In this document: one piece after another, positions 1-5,168 of the stretch
Layout of the letters: every line of letters starts with the position of its first letter
Numbering within the stretch: position 1 is the first letter of the stretch
Assembly (NCBI GenBank): GCA_027021185.1
Contig: JALUUU010000217.1
Coordinates: forward strand, 1 to 6,838
Reading direction: 5' to 3'
From: an archaeon
GTDB taxonomy: Archaea > Hydrothermarchaeota > Hydrothermarchaeia > Hydrothermarchaeales > JALUUU01
DNA: 6,838 nucleotides
Made by a program: the position numbers and the translations under genes
The notes under the pieces: generated by a model
What the model was told of the DNA's origin: nothing
What the model saw: the letters and a program-made list of their open reading frames with translations, nothing else
Databases searched by the model: none

Positions 1-1
1 G

Positions 2-262
2 GATGATGAGGAGATCCTCGCCCTTGCGAGGAAGCTCGGCAGCCTCATCGTGACCCATGACCGCGAGCTGGCCCTGAGGGCTCTGAAGAAAAGCAAGGCC
101 CTCTTCATCAAGGAGGCGCTGACGGCCGACGACATCGTCCAGTGCCTGGAGAAGAACCACGGCTTATTGAAGACCGCCAGCATCTTCTGTGAAAACGGGA
201 TAAAATGCAAGAATTGCGTTCCTGGCTTCACCGGCCCAGGAGGGAGGGGCTCAGGGGGATGA
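2..262 (+). CDS. PIN-like nuclease domain protein, C-terminal fragment (5' end outside window)
   Basis: The reading frame is open from base 2, so the gene starts before the window; a GTG at 50 is internal and not a likely start. About 86 residues are visible. They begin with DDEEILALARKLG, then LIVTHDREL, the pattern of the second half of PIN/Mut7-C/DUF5615-like domains: an acidic helix cap, a helix, then a strand ending in T-x-D. Those aspartates would help bind the catalytic metal of a ribonuclease. A short helix (TADDIVQCLEKN) follows, then a tail with three cysteines (C..C..C in FCENGIKCKNC) that may bind metal, and a Gly-rich end. The family reading rests on these motifs only, because the N-terminal catalytic aspartate is not in view. 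It could be a VapC-type toxin, an rRNA-processing nuclease or a Mut7-C protein; no antitoxin gene is visible downstream. Confidence 0.6.
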   Translation, partial: DDEEILALARKLGSLIVTHDRELALRALKKSKALFIKEALTADDIVQCLEKNHGLLKTASIFCENGIKCKNCVPGFTGPGGRGSGG

Positions 263-296
263 ACCAACCGCCCATTTCCACCTCCAAACTCCTTTT

Positions 297-314
297 CCCA
301 CCCTCCCCAGCCCC
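297..314 (-). other. Predicted G-quadruplex motif (minus strand), C-rich on plus
   Basis: The plus strand reads C3-A-C3-T-C4-AG-C4, so the minus strand carries four G-runs of at least three with loops of 2, 1 and 1 bases, which is a textbook quadruplex pattern. It lies in a nearly G-free pyrimidine stretch (about 270-327, one G) between the nuclease stop and the first T7 tract. Because the G-runs are on the template strand of the upstream gene, a folded structure could slow RNA polymerase just before the T tract. Folding and function are inferred. Confidence 0.5.
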
Positions 315-354
315 TCCTACTTTTTTTGCGTGACGCTGCCTGACGACTTTTTTT
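309..354 (+). terminator. Tandem T7 tracts, probable archaeal terminator of the PIN-like gene
   Basis: Two runs of seven T (321-327 and 348-354) follow the nuclease stop, 27 bases apart, with two TGACG copies between them (331-335 and 341-345). Archaeal transcription commonly ends at such U-rich tracts, and tandem tracts are common. The bases AGCCCCTCC at 309-317 can also pair perfectly with GGAGGGGCT at 243-251 in the end of the upstream gene. This makes a 9-bp stem with a long loop ending four bases before the first T run. The second tract, with the A-rich bases after it, is the only AT-rich region ahead of the next gene and may double as its promoter, but I cannot pick out a clear TATA box. 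Confidence 0.55.
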
Positions 355-395
355 AGAAAAAGATGGGACATGATAGGATTAAGGGCTCTGTCTAG

Positions 396-1496
396 ATGAC
401 TAAGCTTGCCCTCACCTTTCCCCCGACCCTGAGATACGCCTGCGAAATCGAGTCCTGCAGGGGATGCTGCTCCCTCTTCGAGGAGATAGAGCTATCCCCA
501 GGGGACGTTGAGACCCTGGAGGGGCTGGGCTACTCATCGTTCTGTAGGGAAGGACGGAGGCGGGTCCTCAGGAGGCCCTGCCCCTTCCTCCGGGGAAAGC
601 TCTGCGAGATACATGTAAGGCATGGAGCCTCTGCCAAGCCGGGCGTCTGCCGCAAGTATCCTTTCACAGTGAGTCTCCTTGATAACGGCTGGGTCCTTGT
701 GGACGTTAAGTGGGCATGCATGGGCGTCGGCGCCGAGGAAGGTGAGGCGCTGACCAGTGCCTATATTAAAAGGGAGCTCAGGGACTTTTTGAGCGCTCGG
801 GGCGGGAAGATACCAGTCGGCGTCGCCGTGCCCCTAAGCGACGAGGGAGATAAAAGAGTGAGCTGGGAAGGGGTGAAGAAGCTCTACGACTACGCCTCTG
901 AGGAGGTGCTTCTGAGGGATGGGGCGCTGAGGGATAAAATCGGGAAGATCGTCTATCTCCTCAGGGAGTTTACCGAGGCCTGTTACGGAGGCGATATAGC
1001 CTCCCTGGAGGAGGTCCGGGTATTCCTCAAAGGCCTTAGGCCCGAGGCGTGGAGGATGGATGATGTCCCTTGGGACGCCGAGATAACGTATTACGGGATC
1101 ATAGATGAGCTCCTATCAACCGGCATAACCCCCAATAGCGCCGCTAAGAGACTGGGTCTGGGCATGAGGATGTCCTCCCCTGCCGAGCTCGTGTTCTCCA
1201 GGAACGCCGAGGAGCTGTATTCCCTATACATGTCCCAGTGCCTCAGAGAAACCCTCTCCAAGCCCTGGAGTCTAAGGGCATCCTTCTACTGGACCATGGG
1301 CGTAATGGGGCTGGTTGATTTCGTGACAAAGTGCGCCACAAGGGATGAGGTGAGCGGTGCCAGGATGAGGGAGGCCATAGCGGTTGTAGACTTTCTGAAC
1401 AAGGGCTCCAGGGGATTCAGGGACCACGCCTATCCCCTGTATCCTGAGCTGGGGCTGCACTATCTCTCCATGATGCTGTCCCCCGCCCGGCGGTGA
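396..1496 (+). CDS. YkgJ/FliB-type cysteine-cluster protein (CxxCC family)
   Basis: This 366-residue protein has an N-terminal cysteine cluster: C16, C21, C24 and C25 (C-x4-C-x2-CC), then C62-P-F-L, C70, C85 in CRKYPF, and C108. That order matches the YkgJ/CxxCxxCC domain family (PF03692), which includes the flagellin lysine methylase FliB and many uncharacterised proteins, and which is thought to bind zinc or an iron-sulfur cluster. Residues from about 120 on are mostly helical in character and carry no motif I recognise, so the function is unknown. There is no signal peptide or membrane segment, so it should be cytoplasmic. The ATG at 396 begins only 15 residues before the first cluster cysteine and is the natural start; no good Shine-Dalgarno site precedes it. 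The gene stands apart: terminator-like tracts lie upstream and a promoter-bearing gap downstream. A methylase role is possible but unsupported, as no flagellin gene is in view. Confidence 0.8.
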   Translation: MTKLALTFPPTLRYACEIESCRGCCSLFEEIELSPGDVETLEGLGYSSFCREGRRRVLRRPCPFLRGKLCEIHVRHGASAKPGVCRKYPFTVSLLDNGWVLVDVKWACMGVGAEEGEALTSAYIKRELRDFLSARGGKIPVGVAVPLSDEGDKRVSWEGVKKLYDYASEEVLLRDGALRDKIGKIVYLLREFTEACYGGDIASLEEVRVFLKGLRPEAWRMDDVPWDAEITYYGIIDELLSTGITPNSAAKRLGLGMRMSSPAELVFSRNAEELYSLYMSQCLRETLSKPWSLRASFYWTMGVMGLVDFVTKCATRDEVSGARMREAIAVVDFLNKGSRGFRDHAYPLYPELGLHYLSMMLSPARR

Positions 1497-1505
1497 GGGC
1501 TGAAC

Positions 1506-1516
1506 AAATATTTTTA
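1506..1516 (+). promoter_or_regulatory. TATA-box promoter for the metallopeptidase (and probably ABCE1) group
   Basis: The bases AAATATTTTTA stand out in an AT-rich 53-base gap, centred about 39 bases before the ATG at 1550. With the usual archaeal spacing of some 27 bases, transcription would begin near 1538 and give a leader of about 12 bases. No Shine-Dalgarno site is visible before the ATG, which suits a short-leader or near-leaderless message. The T5 run at 1511-1515 could also help end transcription of the upstream gene. Confidence 0.55.
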
Positions 1517-1549
1517 CATCGGTAATTTTAGTAACGATAAGTAATTAAA

Positions 1550-2056
1550 ATGAGCACTAAAAGCTTTGATGAAAGACTCAAGGAAGCCAAAAGCCTGGCG
1601 GACATATTCGAGGTCGTGAAGCGTGCCGTGAGGAAGACCCAGAAAACAGGTAGAGCCGGCCTCACCCTGGGCCTCGCAGACCTCGGCGGCGGGAGAGAGG
1701 GGTTCATCGGGGCCTTCTATCCCTTCGGCTCCAACATCATAGTCATGAACAAGGCGATCCTCAGGAGGATCCTGTCCGCCAATCCCGAGCTTTACAGGCC
1801 CTACTCCTTCATAGTCCTGCTCCACGAGTATCTTCATTCTCTGGGCTATCTCGACGAGAGGCTGGTGCGGGACCGTGTCCGGGACATATGCCTCAGCCTC
1901 TTCGGGGAGACCCATCTCACCACCCAGCTGGCTGAGAACATGGAGAAGTTCATCCCGGAGCTTGTTTATCCCGAGGCTGGCTGGTCCCCCGAGGGAGACA
2001 TAAAGGTGGAGATGGTTTACGACTTCGACAGGTCCAGCGTAAACTACATTATGTAG
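1550..2056 (+). CDS. Putative small zinc metallopeptidase (HExxHxxGxxD)
   Basis: This 168-residue protein contains LLHEYLHSLGYLDER. H92, E93 and H96 form the HExxH zinc-binding and catalytic motif of zincin peptidases. G99 and D102 extend it to HExxHxxGxxD, the metzincin-like spacing with Asp in place of the third His, as known in snapalysin-type enzymes. The upstream strand NIIVMNKAIL resembles the edge strand found before the active-site helix in zincins. There is no signal peptide, propeptide or membrane segment, so it should act in the cytoplasm. It lacks the cysteine-rich tail of archaemetzincins. The ATG at 1550 follows a TATA box and begins an amphipathic helix; no earlier start is better. 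ABCE1 begins 26 bases after its stop, so the two are probably co-transcribed. Substrate and pathway are unknown. Activity is inferred from the motif alone; a non-catalytic zinc-binding protein remains possible. Confidence 0.7.
   Translation: MSTKSFDERLKEAKSLADIFEVVKRAVRKTQKTGRAGLTLGLADLGGGREGFIGAFYPFGSNIIVMNKAILRRILSANPELYRPYSFIVLLHEYLHSLGYLDERLVRDRVRDICLSLFGETHLTTQLAENMEKFIPELVYPEAGWSPEGDIKVEMVYDFDRSSVNYIM
2044..2056 (+). promoter_or_regulatory. Palindrome over the metallopeptidase stop, possible internal promoter for ABCE1
   Basis: CTACAT-T-ATGTAG is a perfect 6+6 inverted repeat whose right arm ends in the TAG stop. It is the most AT-rich sequence ahead of ABCE1, is centred 33 bases before that ATG, and could act as a weak TATA element giving a leader of about 6 bases. 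No Shine-Dalgarno site precedes ABCE1, which fits leaderless start or translational coupling. The assignment is tentative. Confidence 0.25.
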
Positions 2057-2082
2057 ATGTTAACCTTGGCTGCCCCTCCTGT

Positions 2083-3846
2083 ATGCGCATAGCCGTTGTG
2101 GAGAGGAAGAGATGCCAGCCCAAGAAATGTTCTCTTGAGTGCATCCGGTTTTGCCCTGTGAACCGCACCGGGGGAGAGTGCATCCTCCTCAGCGAGGAGC
2201 ATGGGAAGGCGCAGATAAGCGAGGAGCTCTGCACAGGATGCGGAATATGCGTTAAGAAATGCCCCTTCAGCGCCATCACCATAGTCGGCCTCCCTGAGGA
2301 GCTGCAGGAGGAGATGACCCATAGATACGGGGAGAACCTTTTCCGCCTGTTCCGCCTGCCTTATCCCCGGAAGAACTCTGTCTTAGGACTGATAGGGCAG
2401 AACGGCACCGGCAAGACCACCATAGTGCGGATCCTGTCGGGGGAGATCATCCCTAACCTGGGGGACTGGGAAAACGGCGACGAATCCCTGGTCCTGAAGC
2501 ATTTCTCCGGCACCCAGTTCTACGAGTACTTCGAAAAGCTCTACGCCGGAGACCTTAGAGCCGTTGTCAAGCCCCAGTACGTCGATCAGCTGCCCAGGGT
2601 TGTGAAAGGCACTGTAAGGGAAATCCTGGAGGAGGTGGACGAGCAGGGAAGGCTCAACGAGGTCCTGGGGGAGCTTGAGCTAAAAGAGGCTGAGAACAGG
2701 GACATAAAAGACATATCCGGGGGGGAGCTGCAGAGAGTGGCGATCGCGGCCTCTCTTCTTAGAGAAGGCGATATCTATATCTTCGACGAGCCCTCCAGCT
2801 ACCTTGATGTCCGGCAGCGCCTGAAGGTTGCGGGGATCATCAGACGCCTCGCCCAGAGCAAGAGGGTTCTCGTGGTGGAGCACGACCTCATCGTCCTCGA
2901 TTATCTTGCGGACTACATCAACATTGTCTATGGAGTCGTTGGGGCCTACGGCATCGTCTCCCATCCCATGACCTCGAGGCAGGGGATAAATGTCTACCTG
3001 GGGGGCTATCTGAAGGAGGAGAACATACGGTTCCGCCCCCAGGAGGTGAAATTCGAGGTGAGAGCGCCCCCAGATGAGTGGAAGGGTGCGCCTCTCTTGA
3101 GCTTCCCAGACCTCAGAAAGACCTATAAGGGCTTCCAGCTCCATGTTAAGGGTGGGAACATAAACTCTGGGGAGGTGGTTGGGGTCCTGGGTCCGAACGC
3201 CATCGGGAAGACAACCTTCGTAAAGATGCTGGCCGGGGTGGTCACCCCCGACACCGGCAAACTGGACAGCAAGGTAAGGGTTTCCTACAAGCCCCAGTAC
3301 ATCAAGCCCGAAAATGAGCTCACCGTGGCTGAGGCCGTGGCTGGGGCCAGGCAAGGCGATCCCGTCTTCTTCGACGCCGAGGTGTCCCGTCCCCTGGAGC
3401 TGAAACCCCTCATGGACAGGAGCCTGGGAGAGCTCAGCGGGGGGGAGCTGCAGCGCGTGGCGATAGCCGCCTGTCTGGGCAGAGCCGCCGACATATACCT
3501 CCTGGACGAGCCCTCGGCCTATCTTGACGTCGAGCAGCGCCTCCGGGTGGCCAAGGTAATCAGGCGCGTAATGGAGAAAAAAGGCGTTACCGGCATAGTA
3601 GTGGACCATGACCTCCTTTTCATAGACTATATATCGGACAGGCTCATGATCTTCGACGGGGAGCCCGGGGTATCTGGATACGCAACTGAGCCCCTGGGTA
3701 TGAAGGAGGGGATGAATGCCTTCCTCAAAAGCGTTGGGATCACCTTCAGGAGAGACCCTGTCTCCGGTCGCCCAAGAGCTAACAAGCCGGGGAGCAGGAA
3801 GGACAAAGAACAAAAGGCTAAGGGCGAATATTATTACACGTCATGA
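2083..3846 (+). CDS. abce1: ABCE1/Rli1 ribosome-recycling ATPase
   Basis: This protein splits 70S-type ribosomes into subunits after termination, working with release factor aRF1 or Pelota, and is essential in archaea tested. All hallmarks are present in its 587 residues. Ferredoxin-like cysteines C11, C16, C20 and C24 form one cluster motif, and C50-TG-C53-GI-C56-VKK-C60-P forms the second. NBD1 has Walker A GQNGTGKTT (105-113), Q165, signature SGGELQR (212-218), Walker B DE (235-236) and H267. NBD2 has Walker A GPNAIGKTT (370-378), Q405, signature SGGELQR (452-458), DE (475-476) and H509. The tandem signature loops are identical. Length is normal for archaeal members. The start MRIAVVERKRCQPKKC matches the family's usual N-terminus. 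It follows the metallopeptidase by 26 bases and overlaps the LOG-like gene by 4 bases. The Lys-rich, Tyr-ending tail (about 565-587) is not a core domain. Confidence 0.97.
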   Translation: MRIAVVERKRCQPKKCSLECIRFCPVNRTGGECILLSEEHGKAQISEELCTGCGICVKKCPFSAITIVGLPEELQEEMTHRYGENLFRLFRLPYPRKNSVLGLIGQNGTGKTTIVRILSGEIIPNLGDWENGDESLVLKHFSGTQFYEYFEKLYAGDLRAVVKPQYVDQLPRVVKGTVREILEEVDEQGRLNEVLGELELKEAENRDIKDISGGELQRVAIAASLLREGDIYIFDEPSSYLDVRQRLKVAGIIRRLAQSKRVLVVEHDLIVLDYLADYINIVYGVVGAYGIVSHPMTSRQGINVYLGGYLKEENIRFRPQEVKFEVRAPPDEWKGAPLLSFPDLRKTYKGFQLHVKGGNINSGEVVGVLGPNAIGKTTFVKMLAGVVTPDTGKLDSKVRVSYKPQYIKPENELTVAEAVAGARQGDPVFFDAEVSRPLELKPLMDRSLGELSGGELQRVAIAACLGRAADIYLLDEPSAYLDVEQRLRVAKVIRRVMEKKGVTGIVVDHDLLFIDYISDRLMIFDGEPGVSGYATEPLGMKEGMNAFLKSVGITFRRDPVSGRPRANKPGSRKDKEQKAKGEYYYTS

Positions 3847-4328
3847 TACAGGTAGCGGTCATCGGAGGTGGAGAAGCTGGAGACGGGGTCCTGGCCCTCG
3901 CAAGGGGCGTGGGGCGGGAGATAGCGAGGGCAGGATGCGTCCTGATCTGCGGCGGCCTCGGTGGTGTTATGGAGGCCAGCGCCAGAGGAGCCAAGGAGGA
4001 GGGAGGCACTACGTTGGCCATTCTGCCAGGGGAAAGCAAGGAAGAGGCCAATCCCTATATGGATCTAAGGGTTGTTACAGCTATGAGCCATGCCAGGAAC
4101 GCCATCATCGCGAGAAGCGCCGACTTCCTCATAGCCGTGGGGGGTGAGATGGGCACCTTGTCGGAGATAGCTCTGGCCCTCAAGGAGGGTAAGCCCGTGA
4201 TAGTGATGGAGTGCGACAGCGACATCATCAACGCCCTCAAGGAGATCAGGAGGGAGAATCTCTTCTTCGCCCTCAGTCCCAGAGAGGCCGTTAAGATGGG
4301 CTTAAAAATTATAAAAACCTATATATAA
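3843..4328 (+). CDS. LOG/TIGR00725-like Rossmann-fold protein
   Basis: This 161-residue protein has the motif order of the LOG ('lysine decarboxylase-like', SLOG-related) fold: VAVIGGG at the first strand, CGGLGGVMEAS (36-46), SHARN (82-86), and GGEMGTLSE (100-108), a variant of the PGGxGTxxE nucleotide-binding motif. LOG enzymes cleave cytokinin nucleotides to base and ribose 5-phosphate; the shorter TIGR00725 branch, common in archaea and bacteria, has no firmly assigned substrate. E44 and E108 sit where family catalytic or binding glutamates lie. It is single-domain, soluble and cytoplasmic. The ATG overlaps the ABCE1 stop as ATGA and no Shine-Dalgarno site is visible, so translation is probably coupled to ABCE1. 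The old label 'lysine decarboxylase' should not be used. The family is secure; the substrate is not. Confidence 0.85.
   Translation: MIQVAVIGGGEAGDGVLALARGVGREIARAGCVLICGGLGGVMEASARGAKEEGGTTLAILPGESKEEANPYMDLRVVTAMSHARNAIIARSADFLIAVGGEMGTLSEIALALKEGKPVIVMECDSDIINALKEIRRENLFFALSPREAVKMGLKIIKTYI
4320..4328 (+). promoter_or_regulatory. TATA box embedded in the stop codon of the LOG-like gene
   Basis: TATATATAA, centred at 4324, is 27 bases before the ATG at 4351, which is the archaeal TATA-to-start distance, so the message should be leaderless or nearly so. Its last three bases are the TAA stop of the preceding gene. A second candidate, TTATAAAAA at 4309-4317, would give a leader of about 11 bases. 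The only Shine-Dalgarno-like bases (AGGA, 4345-4348) are too close to the ATG to work, which supports leaderless initiation. Confidence 0.7.
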
Positions 4329-4350
4329 CCGCCGCCTGGATTTTAGGAAT

Positions 4351-5163
4351 ATGGGGCTCGTGGACGAGACCTACAGATATCTCTATGACACTGCCGCCTA
4401 CTACGGCACAGGGGTAGAGTATCTCATAGGGGGGATAATTCTCGGAGCGCTCATAGTCCTCTGGATCCTTGTAAGGTTGTTCAGGGGCAAGAAGGAGAGG
4501 GAGCGGGAGATAGTGGTTAAGGTGATGAAAGAAGATGAGCCCCGTATCAGCCGAGGAGTCCTCGAAGAACCCGAGGCCCCGGGCGGAATAACCATATCCC
4601 CAGGAGAGGTTGTCATCAAAGCCGAGGGAAAGACAACCCGAATACCCAGGGACAGGGTTACCGTTGACCTGCGCGGTGGAAAGCTTGAGATAAGGGTCCT
4701 TGAGCCGGAGGAAGCCAAACCAATCCCGGAGAAGAAAGAAGAGGTAGAGGAAGAGGCAGAGGAGGAGAAGGTGATAACAGCGGAGGAGGTCGAGGAAGCC
4801 CCGCCTGCAGCGCCCCCAGAGGAACCCAGAACCCTGGGCGCGGCCCTTAAGAGGATCGCTAAGGAACACTCCCTGCTATCCATAACCCTCATAACCCCCG
4901 ACGGCCTGCTCGTAGACTCCATCAGCAAAGCCCCTGAGGAGGACGCCGAGGCCGCTGGCGAGCTGTTATCAGAGGTGGAGCTCGGGACAGAGCCCGCCAT
5001 GACGTCGGTGGAGGAGGAAGAGGAGTCCAGGTATCTGTTCGCCATCCCCTTCGAAGACACCCATGGAGTATTCCTGGTTAAATCGAGGGAGAAAATACCC
5101 GCAGACACGCTTTCAGTTCTTCAGGAAGAGCTGCAGAAATCCCTTGAGCTGCTCCTAGGCTAG
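4351..5163 (+). CDS. Membrane-anchored protein with roadblock/LC7-like domain
   Basis: This 270-residue protein is built of four parts. Residues 1-23 are a short tail; about 24-44 (YLIGGIILGALIVLWILVRL) are one membrane helix, followed at once by RGKKERER. By the positive-inside rule, the N-terminus is outside and the rest is cytoplasmic. Residues 54-117 alternate short beta strands (ITISPGEVVIKAEGK, VTVDLRGGKLEIRVL) and look like a small beta domain. Residues 118-160 are a Glu/Pro/Ala-rich linker. Residues 161-268 resemble a roadblock/LC7 (MglB-type) fold: a helix, then LITPDGLLVDS, a Glu-rich helix, RYLFAIPF, GVFLVKS, and a final helix. Such domains dimerise and often act as partners of small Ras-like GTPases; no GTPase gene is in this window. 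The first ATG sits 27 bases after a TATA box. Roadblock assignment is by pattern only. Confidence 0.7.
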   Translation: MGLVDETYRYLYDTAAYYGTGVEYLIGGIILGALIVLWILVRLFRGKKEREREIVVKVMKEDEPRISRGVLEEPEAPGGITISPGEVVIKAEGKTTRIPRDRVTVDLRGGKLEIRVLEPEEAKPIPEKKEEVEEEAEEEKVITAEEVEEAPPAAPPEEPRTLGAALKRIAKEHSLLSITLITPDGLLVDSISKAPEEDAEAAGELLSEVELGTEPAMTSVEEEEESRYLFAIPFEDTHGVFLVKSREKIPADTLSVLQEELQKSLELLLG

Positions 5164-5168
5164 GCTAG
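5155..5168. repeat. Triple CTAG repeat holding both convergent stop codons
   Basis: CTAG occurs three times with a 5-base period (5155, 5160 and 5165). The middle copy supplies the TAG stop of the plus-strand roadblock-like gene (5161-5163) and, read on the other strand, the TAG stop of the radical SAM gene (5162-5160). The two coding regions therefore overlap by four bases with no room for a terminator between them. Confidence 0.85.

Noticed and set aside
331..345. Paired TGACG units considered as a short repeat array or attachment site
   Set aside because: Only two 5-base copies with a 10-base period; too short to support an array or recombination site.
2719..3465. Near-identical stretches around GGGGGGAGCTGCAG in ABCE1, at first sight a DNA repeat
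   Set aside because: These encode the signature loops of the two homologous ATPase domains and reflect the ancient domain duplication, not a recent repeat.
2680..3813. Long open frame of 377 codons on the minus strand inside ABCE1
   Set aside because: It is fully antisense to a certain gene, its translation is rich in His/Pro/Gly without domain motifs, and its length follows from the codon bias of the plus-strand gene.
3716..4147. Plus-strand frame of 143 codons spanning the ABCE1/LOG-like junction
   Set aside because: It overlaps two well-supported genes in another frame and gives an Arg/Gly-rich low-complexity protein, typical of out-of-frame translation.
4401..5108. Minus-strand open frame of 235 codons inside the roadblock-like gene
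   Set aside because: The Ser/Thr-rich translation is the mirror of Glu/Lys-rich codons on the plus strand; it has no start signal or recognisable domain.
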